From NCBI GenBank assembly GCA_050693035.1, contig JBOGWB010000076.1, forward strand, positions 1 to 64,000: 64,000 nt of DNA, given 5' to 3'. This DNA is from DASYVD01 sp050693035 (GTDB lineage Bacteria > Actinomycetota > UBA4738 > CALAEC01). Below the pieces are notes generated by a model that saw nothing but the letters and a program-made list of their open reading frames with translations, was not told the origin of the DNA and did no database searches. Of the stretch, positions 32,468-40,960 are shown piece by piece. Made by a program: the position numbers and the translations under genes. How positions within the stretch are numbered: the first letter of the stretch is position 1; every line of letters starts with the position of its first letter.

Positions 32468-34405
32468 GTGCGCCGGGCCCCAACGCTTCGGGCGCGTCCC
32501 GAGAAGGCCGCCAGGCCCCCGACCCCGGCAGACTGGCCGCGGGCGGTCGGGTTCGCCGCCGTGGCGGGCCTTGCCGTCGTGGGCCTGTACCTCCTGCACC
32601 CGATCCTCGGCGCCCGCCGACTGCCCATCGGGCCCGACGGGCCCGTGTACACGTGGTGGACCAACCTCGCCGCCGCCGAAGGCCTCGGGGTGATCCCGCA
32701 GCGGCCGGGGGTGCCGGGGATCGCCCTGGTCCTCGGATCCGTGTTCGGAACGGAGCCCCTGGAGACCCTGGCCCTCCTGGGCCCGGTCCTCGCGGCGTCA
32801 TGCGGACTGGCGGGGGCGGCGCTGCTCGAAGCATCCCTCGGTCCCAGCGCGTTCCGGGCTTCGGCCGCCGTCCTGTTGGTCGGAGCGTTCGCCGGGTATC
32901 TCGCAGCGGGCTGGCTGGCGAACCTCGCCCTCACGGTCCTGTTCCTGGGCGCGGCAACCTCGCTCGCGCTGGCCGGGCGGTCCTGGCGGGCCGTGGTGGG
33001 AGGGGCCGCGCTCCTGGCGGCCGGAGGGCTCGCCCATTCCCTCTTCTTCGTGCTGGCGCTGATGATCCTGACGGGAGTGGTGCTGTTCCACCTTCCCGAG
33101 GCGATCCGCCACGTCCGGGGTGGAGGGCGACCCTGGAACACCACGGCGGCTCGGGTGGCCGGCGCGGCGGCGGGAGGCGCCGCCGGGGCGACCCTGGGGT
33201 TCGGGCTGATCGCCCGGGCGCCGATCCGGGTGAGCACCTCCCAGGACGCGCTGCTCCGCCGTATCGGGCTGGGCGACGTGCTCACTTCGTGGTTGCGCCA
33301 GCGGCTGCTGGTGGATGGGCGGCGCGCGGTGTTCCCCCTGGCGGCCGCGGGATGGCTGGCGTGGACCGGCCTCCGGAGAAGAGCGTCCGCTCCCGGCACA
33401 GGAGAGATCGCCCCGGAGGGCCGCCGGTACCTGTGGTCCCTGTGCGGGACCTGGGCGCTCGTCACCGTGGCGGGACTTCTGGCTCTGGCGGTGACGGTGC
33501 GCGGCCCCGCCAACCGGCTGCTGCCCTTCGCCTTCTTCGTTCCGCTCACCGCCGCCGTCGCCCTCCACCGGCTGCTGACCGCTCCCGCCACCCGCGTCGA
33601 GCGGATCGGCGCGTGGGTCGCCGGGGCCGTCATCGTCGCCGCAGGCTTTTACGGGTGGGTCGACCGCCCGCCGTACGTCGAGGAGGCCGAGCTCCTGGCG
33701 GCCCGTGGAGCGGCGCGGTCGGTGGCCCACCTCCCACCCGGCACACCGCTCGTGTTCATCGTGGACACCTCGGAGGACGCCGCCGGGTTCCACGTCGTTC
33801 GGTTCTCCAACGTGATCCGGATGGAGCTCCCCCCCGAACGGATCCCAGACCTGCGGATCGCGGTGGCCCGGCCCTCGGATTACCTGGCCGGCCGCCCCAC
33901 CACGATCGGCGATCTCGAACACGACAGCATCTCCCGGGCGACGGTGGCCGAGACCGCGGCGCTCGCCCGGCGAGGAGCCATCCTCGTGGTCCAGCCCTTC
34001 AACCGGCCCGGGTTCGGCGAAGCGGTGAGCCTCGGAACCGTGGTGTCCCCCGATGTCGTGTCCCTCCGGGGCGGCCGGGTGGCCGGCGCCCCCCTCGAAG
34101 CCGAGGAACGACCGGGACTCGCGCCGGGGCCCCTGGTCCTCCTGTCGATGGCCACCCTGGTGATCGTGTGGATCCTCGGTGCGGGATGGGCCCGGTGGGC
34201 CTTGGCCGGCGCCGCCCCGCTGGCGATGGCCTGCGCTGCGCCTTCAGCGGGAGTTGCCGTCGCCGTCTTCTCCGCCCTCGCCGCGGACCGGCTTGCGCTC
34301 GCCTCCGGGCCGGCGGGCCCGATCGCCGCCGTCGCCCTCGGTGCCGTGGGATATGCGGCGGCGCTTCTCTCGCCGCGGCCTGAGGCTGCCGGCTCCTCCC
34401 GCTGA
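32468..34405 (+). CDS. Polytopic membrane protein of unknown function
   Basis: 645 aa with roughly 13-15 predicted helices in three blocks: helices at about 25-230, a central membrane block at about 270-400, a soluble loop of about 150 residues (VEEAELLAARGAARSVAHLP, FIVDTSEDAAGFHVVRFSN) and a final helical block. The architecture of a large extracytoplasmic loop between membrane blocks suggests a GT-C-like glycosyltransferase or a glycan-related protein, but no acidic catalytic motif is clear. GTG 32468 follows TACGGT by 6 nt. Its last 162 nt overlap the opposite-strand mannosyltransferase gene. Confidence 0.7.
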   Translation: MRRAPTLRARPEKAARPPTPADWPRAVGFAAVAGLAVVGLYLLHPILGARRLPIGPDGPVYTWWTNLAAAEGLGVIPQRPGVPGIALVLGSVFGTEPLETLALLGPVLAASCGLAGAALLEASLGPSAFRASAAVLLVGAFAGYLAAGWLANLALTVLFLGAATSLALAGRSWRAVVGGAALLAAGGLAHSLFFVLALMILTGVVLFHLPEAIRHVRGGGRPWNTTAARVAGAAAGGAAGATLGFGLIARAPIRVSTSQDALLRRIGLGDVLTSWLRQRLLVDGRRAVFPLAAAGWLAWTGLRRRASAPGTGEIAPEGRRYLWSLCGTWALVTVAGLLALAVTVRGPANRLLPFAFFVPLTAAVALHRLLTAPATRVERIGAWVAGAVIVAAGFYGWVDRPPYVEEAELLAARGAARSVAHLPPGTPLVFIVDTSEDAAGFHVVRFSNVIRMELPPERIPDLRIAVARPSDYLAGRPTTIGDLEHDSISRATVAETAALARRGAILVVQPFNRPGFGEAVSLGTVVSPDVVSLRGGRVAGAPLEAEERPGLAPGPLVLLSMATLVIVWILGAGWARWALAGAAPLAMACAAPSAGVAVAVFSALAADRLALASGPAGPIAAVALGAVGYAAALLSPRPEAAGSSR

Positions 34406-35971
34406 GACCTCCTCCAGCAACAGGGGGTCGAGGAAGCCGGTGGCGGGGGCCAGGCGGAGGCGGCCCCGGAGGTCCCGGACGAGCCACACCAGGAGCACCA
34501 GGATCAGCGGCGTGACCACGTACTGGATCCCGAACCCCATCACCTCCCACGCCACCGGAGCCCGCGACGGCTCCGCGATGAGCTCGGTTATGGCCAGCGC
34601 CGCGGACATCACCACCGCGGCCGTCCGCGCGGTTCGGGGCAGGACCCACACGAGGGGAAGGAACCACACCACGTACCATGGCAACAGCAACGGGGACGAC
34701 ATCAGGCCGAGGATCGACATCCAGGCCATGGCCCCCACGACCATCACGGGATCGATGCGCGCCGGTCGCCGGGCGAGATGGAGAGCCATCCCCACGAGCG
34801 CAACGAGGAACACGAAGGGAAACGCCAGACGCACCAGGATGGCCAGCACCTCACCGGCCGCCGGGCTCCCGAGGATCCGCCCCAGCTCCCGAAGCGTCAC
34901 CCCCAGAAGGCGAGAGGGAGCCCACCACGCCTGGAGCTTGGTGAGGGTGAAGAAGCCGAGGGTCGGATCGCGCGTCTGGAGGAACGGAACAGCAAACAGG
35001 GCGGCCACCACCGTGGCGATCCCCCCATGGAGAGCGAGGGTCCGAAGGCGCTCCCCGCGCGGGCGACGGGCCACCGCGCCGATCACCGCCAGCAGGAGCG
35101 GCACGCCCCCCGAAACCTTCACCAGAGCCCCCAGGGCGAGGACGCCGGTGCCGAGGAGCTCCCTCCGCCGCAGGATGAGCAGGACGGCGACGGCGACACC
35201 CAGGGCCACGAGCGCGTCGTTGTGCCCGCCGGCAGCCCCGTGGAGCACCACGACCGGGTTCCAGCCGATCATCGCCGCGGCGAACGCGGCGCGCTCGGGG
35301 CGGGCCCGGCGGGCCGCCGCCGCCACCAGGAACATGGTCGCCGCGCTGGCCAGCACGGCCACAAGCTTGAAGGCCAGGATGGCGGCCGCCGGCGACCGAG
35401 CCACCCGGGTAAGTCCCCCCGCGAGCACGACGAAGCCCGGCCCGTAGAGGGACGGCGTCTGGTTCCAGTCCGGCGACACGTACGGCGACACCGGGTCGCT
35501 GGGGAATGCGGCCGGCACGGAGACGTACGGGTTGGTGCCATGGACCGAGAGCATCCGACCGTAGATCGTGTAGCTATAGACGTCGCGAGACAGGAACAGC
35601 GGCATGGCAAGGGACAGGGCGTGCAGCGCGATGCCGACCACGAGGACCCGTCGAACGGTGAGGCTTCCCCGCCACGCCACCCGCGCCGTGTACAAGAAGC
35701 CGAGACCGGCCGAGAGGAGGAGTAGGCCCGACAGGAGCCCGGCCGCCTCCTTGTGCAACCGATCGAGCCCCAGGGCCGCCGCGGGTCGCGACAGGAACCA
35801 GGGGGCTTCCGCGCCGGGAGGTAACGGTGGAGTGAGTGGAGACGCCGGCCGGGATGCAAGCAGGGCCACGGCGAGCCACGTCACCAGGGTGCCCGCGGTG
35901 GCGATCCAGGCGATGGCTCGGGAGGGGGAACTCGCCGCTGCGCCGGGAGGTCGCGCCACCGTCGTGCCCAT
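34244..35971 (-). CDS. MptB-like polyprenol-phosphate mannosyltransferase (GT-C)
   Basis: 575 aa with about a dozen membrane helices. The first extracytoplasmic loop carries the family motif SRDVYSYTIYGRMLSVHGTN and PYVSVPAAFPSDPVSPYVSP, with the catalytic-type Asp. Other conserved parts are WNPVVVLHGAAGGHNDALV and PLLLPWYVVWFLPLVW. Relatives move mannose from a polyprenol carrier onto lipomannan-type glycans outside the membrane; the donor and acceptor here are unknown. The C-terminal 54 residues are a charged, low-complexity tail encoded opposite the end of the preceding gene. Confidence 0.75.
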   Translation of the reverse strand: MGTTVARPPGAAASSPSRAIAWIATAGTLVTWLAVALLASRPASPLTPPLPPGAEAPWFLSRPAAALGLDRLHKEAAGLLSGLLLLSAGLGFLYTARVAWRGSLTVRRVLVVGIALHALSLAMPLFLSRDVYSYTIYGRMLSVHGTNPYVSVPAAFPSDPVSPYVSPDWNQTPSLYGPGFVVLAGGLTRVARSPAAAILAFKLVAVLASAATMFLVAAAARRARPERAAFAAAMIGWNPVVVLHGAAGGHNDALVALGVAVAVLLILRRRELLGTGVLALGALVKVSGGVPLLLAVIGAVARRPRGERLRTLALHGGIATVVAALFAVPFLQTRDPTLGFFTLTKLQAWWAPSRLLGVTLRELGRILGSPAAGEVLAILVRLAFPFVFLVALVGMALHLARRPARIDPVMVVGAMAWMSILGLMSSPLLLPWYVVWFLPLVWVLPRTARTAAVVMSAALAITELIAEPSRAPVAWEVMGFGIQYVVTPLILVLLVWLVRDLRGRLRLAPATGFLDPLLLEEVSAGGAGSLRPRREKRRRISHGTEGDGGDRARRPGGERKPVRGEGGEDGDGNSR

Positions 35972-36024
35972 GGGAGCCTTCCGACTGTAGCAAGGCCCGC
36001 TCCGGCGGGCCCTCTCTCTCCCCT

Positions 36025-36030
36025 TACAAT
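36025..36030 (+). promoter_or_regulatory. -10 element of the tRNA-Arg gene
   Basis: TACAAT ends 8 nt before the first base of the tRNA, the expected distance for initiation at or just before its 5' end. Confidence 0.6.
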
Positions 36031-36038
36031 CTCTACGG

Positions 36039-36114
36039 GCCCTCGTAGCTCAGTGGATAGAGCACCGGTTTCCTAAACCGGGTGTCGCAGGTTCGATTCC
36101 TGCCGGGGGCACCA
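36039..36114 (+). tRNA. tRNA-Arg (anticodon CCT)
   Basis: A full cloverleaf of 76 nt with encoded CCA end. The acceptor arm GCCCTCG pairs with CGGGGGC, the D arm is GCTC...GAGC, the anticodon stem CCGGT/ACCGG holds the loop TTCCTAA with anticodon CCT, and the T arm GCAGG-TTCGATT-CCTGC is standard. It reads the rare Arg codon AGG. No integrase gene or repeated tRNA end nearby marks it as an attachment site. Confidence 0.96.
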
Positions 36115-36164
36115 GAGATACGACGAGCCGATCCAAGCTGTGCGTTCCCGGCGCCGAGTGATCG

Positions 36165-36704
36165 CTACCAGACGTCTCCCGGCCGCCAGTCGCAGCTGAT
36201 CGGCGCCGACAGGTCGAGCGGGGGGGACGTTGGTGTCAGACGCACCAGCACGTGGCCGTCCTCCTCGCCCGTTCGGATGAGCCCCGAGTCCGTGCGGACG
36301 AACGTGGGACCCTTCCACGCCACCCAACCCAGGCGCTCGTAGAAACCATGCTCTCCCGTCCCCAGCGCTCCGAGCTGGAAGGTCTGATCGATGTATTCCC
36401 CCACTGCTCGCATGACCGCGGATCCGTAGCCCCGTCCCCGATGGATCGGCAAGGTGGCGACGGCCTCAACGTATCCGGTGGCGAGATCGTGGCCGGCCGT
36501 GTGTAGCCGCCGCTCGATCACAGAGGCGTGCGACACGATGGCTCCGCCGTCCTCCAGAACGAAGTGTTGACCACCGAACGCGTGATCCCAATCTTCATCG
36601 GTGAACGCATCCTCGTCCGTCCACGACGCATCGAAGAGCTCGCGCAATACGGCCACCTCATGTGGCCGTAGGTTCCCGCTCGCCACCCTTCTCACCATCG
36701 CCAC
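36165..36704 (-). CDS. GNAT acetyltransferase of the AAC(2')-I type
   Basis: 179 aa (GTG 36704; an inner ATG 36698 is possible). Closely resembles the chromosomal aminoglycoside 2'-N-acetyltransferases of mycobacteria: DWDHAFGGQHFVLEDGGAIV, SHASVIERRL, GYVEAVATLPIHRGRGYGSA with acetyl-CoA loop, a QLGALGT turn, and the ending CDWRPGDVW. The AAC(2') family acetylates aminoglycosides, but host enzymes may have housekeeping substrates, so resistance is not proven. It follows the FAD oxidoreductase gene by 2 nt and is likely cotranscribed. Confidence 0.8.
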   Translation of the reverse strand: MAMVRRVASGNLRPHEVAVLRELFDASWTDEDAFTDEDWDHAFGGQHFVLEDGGAIVSHASVIERRLHTAGHDLATGYVEAVATLPIHRGRGYGSAVMRAVGEYIDQTFQLGALGTGEHGFYERLGWVAWKGPTFVRTDSGLIRTGEEDGHVLVRLTPTSPPLDLSAPISCDWRPGDVW

Positions 36705-36706
36705 GA

Positions 36707-38095
36707 TCAGGAACCCTCGACCTCCGGCGGGATGTTCTGGTTGAGCCGGTACAGGTTGGTCGGGTCGTACCGAGCCTTGATCGCGGCGAGCCGGTCCCAG
36801 GTCGACCCCGGATAGGCCTGGCGGATCCGGGCTTCGCCCTCGTCAGCGAGGAAGCCGACGTAGGCGCCCGTGTCACCCTGGCGGAGCACCGCGGCGAACT
36901 CGGAGACCCAGGCCTCGCGCACGGCCCGGTCCTCGGGGCCCTCGTAGAACGCAGCCACGTTGACCATGATCCGGCTCGCGCGGTGCGCGAACGCCGTGGC
37001 ATGGGCGGGCACTCGGGCCATCGCTCCGCCGAGCACCCGCAGCTGCGCCACCTTCATGGTGGCGTCGGACGCCCGGAGGTGCTCAACGATCGTCTCCGCG
37101 ACGCCACGGTCGATCGTGTCGACGAACATCGTGCGCCCCACCGCGGTGGGGTGGTAGCCCTCTTCCTCCGGCAGGTAGATCTCGCTATAGGGCATGGGCC
37201 GGACCATATCGGCGATGGGCTCGGCCAGCGCGCGGAATGGTGCGACGGCACGCTCGCCGGCCTCGCCGCCGGCGGCGTGGGCGAGGATGGCGAAGATGAC
37301 CAGCCGGCCGTGGTGCTCCTCCGGCACGAACGGCATCGGGGGCGCCGGCATGACGTTGGCGATCGTGGATAGCTCTTCCGGCGCGGCCTCCGCCTCGGCG
37401 ATGAACGACGCGATGACGTCGGGCGTCGCCGGCAGGATCAGCCTCCCGCCCACGATCGTGTCGACCTCGCGCAGACGGAACTGGAATCGGGTGGCGACGC
37501 CGAAGTTGCCGCCGCCGCCGCGGATCGCCCAGAAGAGGTCCGGATTCGTCTCCGCGTCCACCCGGAGGAGCTGGCCGTCCGCAGTCACGATGTCGGCGGC
37601 CAGCAGCGAGTCGATGGTGAGGCCGTGCTTGCGAACGAGGAACCCGACGCCGCCCGCCAGCGTGATCCCCCCGATCCCGACCGAGCCCGTGTCGCCGAAC
37701 CCCGTCGCGAGCCGGTGAGCCCCCGCCGCGGTGGTGTATTCGCCCGCGGTCAACCCAGTCTGGGCCCACGCGGTGCGTCCCTCGGCGTCGATCTCCAGCG
37801 CCCGCATGTCCGAGAGATCGAGCACGATCCCCCCGTCCGACACGCTGTGACCGGCGGGGCTGTGGCCGCCGCTGCGGACGGCGAGCTCCAGGCCGGTCTC
37901 GCGGGCGAGCGACACGACGTGGGAGACCTCGCTCGCGTCGACGGCCCGGACGATGACGGCGGGGCGCCGATCGATCCCGCCGTAGAAGATGGTGCGCGCC
38001 TCGTCGTACCCGGCGTCGTCGGGCGCGATCACCCGACCGCCCAGGGCCGCGCGGAGCTGCGAGACGGTCTGGGGGAGGGAGGGCGAGGACTGCAT
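36707..38095 (-). CDS. FAD-binding oxidoreductase with BBE C-terminus
   Basis: 462 aa from ATG 38095 (GAAGGAG 5 nt upstream; the outer ATG 38110 overlaps that site). PCMH/VAO-type FAD domain: SGGHSPAGHS with the His that binds FAD covalently, SVGIGGITLAGGVGFLVRKH, and VDAETNPDLFWAIRGGGGNF. The C-terminus carries the berberine-bridge motif DPTNLYRLNQNIPP. The second flavin-linking Cys of bicovalent members is absent in GFGDTGSVGIG. It oxidises an unknown alcohol, sugar or secondary-metabolite substrate. Divergent from the ArsR-type regulator. Confidence 0.88.
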   Translation of the reverse strand: MQSSPSLPQTVSQLRAALGGRVIAPDDAGYDEARTIFYGGIDRRPAVIVRAVDASEVSHVVSLARETGLELAVRSGGHSPAGHSVSDGGIVLDLSDMRALEIDAEGRTAWAQTGLTAGEYTTAAGAHRLATGFGDTGSVGIGGITLAGGVGFLVRKHGLTIDSLLAADIVTADGQLLRVDAETNPDLFWAIRGGGGNFGVATRFQFRLREVDTIVGGRLILPATPDVIASFIAEAEAAPEELSTIANVMPAPPMPFVPEEHHGRLVIFAILAHAAGGEAGERAVAPFRALAEPIADMVRPMPYSEIYLPEEEGYHPTAVGRTMFVDTIDRGVAETIVEHLRASDATMKVAQLRVLGGAMARVPAHATAFAHRASRIMVNVAAFYEGPEDRAVREAWVSEFAAVLRQGDTGAYVGFLADEGEARIRQAYPGSTWDRLAAIKARYDPTNLYRLNQNIPPEVEGS

Positions 38096-38170
38096 GGGGG
38101 CTCCTTCCAATGGCCGATGGTCATCTACTCAGACCAGGCGTTCGATGAAAACTCATCGGTCGGTCCGGTC

Positions 38171-38212
38171 CACCGACAAATTTCCTCATCTTGACAAGAA
38201 ATTCTGTCGGTG
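38171..38212. promoter_or_regulatory. Operator-like inverted repeat before the ArsR-type regulator
   Basis: CACCGACAAATTTC (38171-38184) and GAAATTCTGTCGGTG (38198-38212) are inverted copies that differ only by one inserted base. The repeat surrounds and overlaps the -35 and spacer of the regulator's own promoter. A dimeric winged-helix protein bound here would block it, so autorepression is likely; the divergent oxidoreductase gene (start 38095) may also be affected. Confidence 0.65.
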
Positions 38213-38219
38213 GCAAGAT
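38191..38219 (+). promoter_or_regulatory. Sigma-70-type promoter of the ArsR-type operon
   Basis: A perfect -35 TTGACA (38191-38196), 17-bp spacer and -10 CAAGAT (38214-38219). The start codon ATG 38226 begins 7 nt after the -10, so the transcript should be leaderless. Confidence 0.7.
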
Positions 38220-38225
38220 GCGCCC

Positions 38226-38837
38226 ATGCTCGACGTTGCGGTGATCGAGGATCCGGCCGCGGCTGAGGTCTCGCTGGACCCGGTGCGGGCCCGGCTGCTG
38301 GCCGAACTGGCCGAGCCCGGTTCGGCGACGATGCTGGCGGCCAGGATCGGACTGCCCAGGCAGAAGGTGAACTACCACCTCAGGGCGCTGGAGCGCCACG
38401 GATTGGTGGAGGTGGTGGAGGAACGCAGGAAGGGGAACGTCACCGAACGAGTGATGCGTGCCACGGCGGCGTCCTACGTGATCTCGCCAGCCGCGCTGGC
38501 CGCGGCGCAGCCAGACCCGTCCCGCGCACCCGACCGGCTCTCGGCCTACTGGCTCCTCGCGGTGGCCTCTCGGCTGGTGCGGGACGTGGGCAGCCTCATC
38601 ACCGGGGCGACCAAGGCTCGCAAGCGGCTCGCGACCTTCGCCCTGGATGGCGAGGTGCGTTTCGCCTCGGCGGCCGATCGCGCGGCGTTCTCCGAGGAGC
38701 TGACGAATGCCATCACCGCTCTGATGGGGAAGTATCACCACGAGGCGGCGGAGCGCGGCAGGCACCATCGCGTGATCGTCGCGGTCCATCCGAGTGTCAA
38801 GACCGACCCGGTCACCACCGAGGCGAAGGAGGCCTGA
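38226..38837 (+). CDS. ArsR/HTH-type transcriptional regulator
   Basis: 203 aa from ATG 38226, supported by the promoter spacing. N-terminal winged helix: DPVRARLLAELAEPGSATML, AARIGLPRQKVNYHLRALER, then the wing with HGLVEVVEERRKGNVTERVM. No Cys metal site typical of metal-sensing ArsR proteins. The C-terminal 100 residues are helical and may bind a small molecule. Its partner AHSA1 gene follows by 1 nt. It probably represses its own operon via the inverted repeat. Confidence 0.85.
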   Translation: MLDVAVIEDPAAAEVSLDPVRARLLAELAEPGSATMLAARIGLPRQKVNYHLRALERHGLVEVVEERRKGNVTERVMRATAASYVISPAALAAAQPDPSRAPDRLSAYWLLAVASRLVRDVGSLITGATKARKRLATFALDGEVRFASAADRAAFSEELTNAITALMGKYHHEAAERGRHHRVIVAVHPSVKTDPVTTEAKEA

Positions 38838-38838
38838 C

Positions 38839-39582
38839 ATGCCCCACGAGTTCGAGATCGAGAACGAGATCGTGGTGGACGCGACCCCCGAGCAGGTCTG
38901 GGAGGCGATCACCACCGGCCGGGGGATCGACTCCTGGTTCATGGGGAGGAACGAGGTCGAGGGCCGTGAGGGCGGCACGGCGCGGACGACCCTCGCTGGC
39001 TTCACCATGGAGGCCACCGTGACCGCGTGGGACCCGCCGAGACGATTCGCCACCAGGGGGAGTGAGGGAGAGGACGGATCGCTCCACGCATTCGAGTTCA
39101 TCATCGAGGGACGCGAGGGAGGCACCACCGTCGTCCGGTGGGTCCACAGCGGCTTCCTCGGTGACAACTGGGAGGCGGAGTACGACGGCCTGACCGAAGG
39201 CGACCCCATGTACTTCCACAAGCTGGCCCAGTACCTCACCTACTTCCGCGGCCGGACGGCGACGTCCATCGAGGTGTACGGACCCCGGGTGGCCGACCGG
39301 GAACACGCGTGGGCGGAGATCAGGGGCGGTCTCGGGCTGACCGGCAAGGTCGCCGAAGGCGACGAGGTGCGGCTCACGCCGCGGGGGCTCGCCCCGATCG
39401 AGGGCGTGGTGGATTACGTCTCCCCGAGCTTCCTGGGCGTGCGGAGCAGCGACGGACTGTACCGGTTCATCTCTGGGTTCGATGGCACAATCGTTCTCGG
39501 ACACCATGTCTTCTCCGACGATGTCGACCAGAAGGGGCTCGAGCAGGCCTGGCGGTCCTGGCTATCTGGATTGTCCGCCTAG
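38839..39582 (+). CDS. AHSA1/SRPBCC-domain protein
   Basis: 247 aa from ATG 38839 (GAAGGAGG upstream). The START-like fold is marked by EIVVDATPEQVWEAITTGRG, DSWFMGRNEVEGREGG and GTTVVRWVHSGFLGDNWE. The C-terminal 85 residues repeat a related fold (LRLTPRGLAPIEG-like part, VDYVSPSFLGVRSSDGLYRF). Such proteins bind hydrophobic ligands and very often sit beside an ArsR-type regulator, as here. Confidence 0.85.
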   Translation: MPHEFEIENEIVVDATPEQVWEAITTGRGIDSWFMGRNEVEGREGGTARTTLAGFTMEATVTAWDPPRRFATRGSEGEDGSLHAFEFIIEGREGGTTVVRWVHSGFLGDNWEAEYDGLTEGDPMYFHKLAQYLTYFRGRTATSIEVYGPRVADREHAWAEIRGGLGLTGKVAEGDEVRLTPRGLAPIEGVVDYVSPSFLGVRSSDGLYRFISGFDGTIVLGHHVFSDDVDQKGLEQAWRSWLSGLSA

Positions 39583-39620
39583 CACGCGCAGATCGGCGCC
39601 ACGACCGAAGGAGGAGAGCC

Positions 39621-40397
39621 ATGGAAACGGTCACGTCGAAAGACGGCACCACCATCGCGTTCGATCGGCTTGGTGAGGGACCGCCGGTCATCCTGGTGTG
39701 CGGCGGGTCGACCGATCGAATGGCGAACACACCACTCGCTGCGCTCTTGGCATCGCAGTTCACCGTGTTCAACTACGACCGCCGGGGTCGTGGCGACAGC
39801 GGAGACACGGCGCCGTACGCCGTCGAGCGCGAGGTGGAGGATATCGATGCCGTCATCACCGCGGCCGATGGATCGGCATGCCTGTACGGCACCTCCTCCG
39901 GTGCGGCCCTCGCCCTCGAGGCCGCCGCGAGCGGGCTCGCCATCACGAAGCTGGCGTTGTGGGAGCCACCGTTCATCCTCGACGAGAGCCGCCGGCCGCC
40001 GGCGGACACGGCGAAGACGTATACCGAGTTGGTCTCGGAAGGTCGGCGAGGCGACGCGGTCGAGTACTTCATGTCCAAGGTCGTCGGCCTACCCCCCGAA
40101 TTCGTCGCCCAGGCGCGCAGCGCGCCGTTCTGGGCGGCCCAGGAGGCCCTTGCGCACACGCTCGCCTACGACGCCACCATCATGGGCGACTACTCCCTGC
40201 CGGCGGAGCGGGCCGCCTCCGTCAAGGCGCCCACGCTGGTGATCGACGGGGAGGCGAGTTTTGCGGGGATGGGCGAGGCGGCACAGGCGCTCGCGGACGT
40301 TCTCCCCGATGGGCAGCGCCGCACCCTGGAGGGCCAGGAGCACAACGTCGACCCGGCCGTCCTCGCTCCCGCATTGGTTGAGTTCTTCAAAGACTGA
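39621..40397 (+). CDS. Alpha/beta hydrolase
   Basis: 258 aa from ATG 39621, with GGAGGAGAG upstream. Alpha/beta-hydrolase fold: oxyanion region VILVCGGSTDRM, FNYDRRGRGDSGD, nucleophile elbow LYGTSSGAALALEAA (Ser in GTSSG), the late acid near VIDGEASFAGMG and the His in GQEHNVDP. Substrate unknown. Third gene of the ArsR-type operon, 38 nt after the AHSA1 stop. Confidence 0.85.
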   Translation: METVTSKDGTTIAFDRLGEGPPVILVCGGSTDRMANTPLAALLASQFTVFNYDRRGRGDSGDTAPYAVEREVEDIDAVITAADGSACLYGTSSGAALALEAAASGLAITKLALWEPPFILDESRRPPADTAKTYTELVSEGRRGDAVEYFMSKVVGLPPEFVAQARSAPFWAAQEALAHTLAYDATIMGDYSLPAERAASVKAPTLVIDGEASFAGMGEAAQALADVLPDGQRRTLEGQEHNVDPAVLAPALVEFFKD

Positions 40398-40525
40398 GGA
40401 GCCCGAGAGATGCGCGGAGGTCTCTGTCAGGACGGCCGGCCAGAGGCAACCTTGTCGGTGTCGCGCGATGAGTTTCGCCCGCCCGGACGGTCTCTGTTGA
40501 GGAAACAACGAACAGGAGGTCTGGG

Positions 40526-40960
40526 TTGGCCGGTCTCGAGGAGCCGCCGACGCCACCCGTGCGTGCGGTGCGCCCGCCTCCCGAGCCGACCACGATCGTT
40601 GTGGTCATGAGCGCTCCGATCGCTCGCGAGGACGTCGCGGGGCTCTGCGAGCGCTTCCGAGTGTTGCTGGAAGGCAGCCCCGCCGACCAGATCGTCTGCG
40701 ACGTCGAAGCGCTCGTTGCTCCAGACGCCGTCACGGTCGATGTCTTGGCCCGGCTGCAGCTCACCGCCAGACGACTCGGGCGCTGGGTCCGGGTTCGCCA
40801 CGCCTGTGGCGAGCTGCAGGACCTGCTCGCTCTGATGGGGCTGGGCGACGCCGTGCCGCTCTGTGGGACCTCAGCGGTCGAGGCGAGGGGGCAAACCGAA
40901 CAGCGGGAACAGCCTATCGGTGTCGAGGAAGAAAGTGATCCCGCTGATCAGACCGGCTGA
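40526..40960 (+). CDS. STAS-domain protein (anti-sigma antagonist-like)
   Basis: 144 aa, TTG start with AGGAGGT 5 nt upstream. A STAS domain spans about 20-115: TTIVVVMSAPIAREDVAGLC, DQIVCDVEALVAPDAVTVDV, LARLQLTARRLGRWVRVRHA. The usual phosphorylated Ser in the DxSG loop is replaced (VEALVAPDAVTV), so phospho-switching is uncertain. The acidic tail is encoded over the 3' end of the convergent sigma-factor gene (90-nt overlap). Confidence 0.75.
   Translation: MAGLEEPPTPPVRAVRPPPEPTTIVVVMSAPIAREDVAGLCERFRVLLEGSPADQIVCDVEALVAPDAVTVDVLARLQLTARRLGRWVRVRHACGELQDLLALMGLGDAVPLCGTSAVEARGQTEQREQPIGVEEESDPADQTG

Noticed and set aside
36039..36114. tRNA-Arg as an integration site of a mobile element
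   Set aside because: No integrase, direct repeat of the tRNA 3' end, or change in composition was seen around it.
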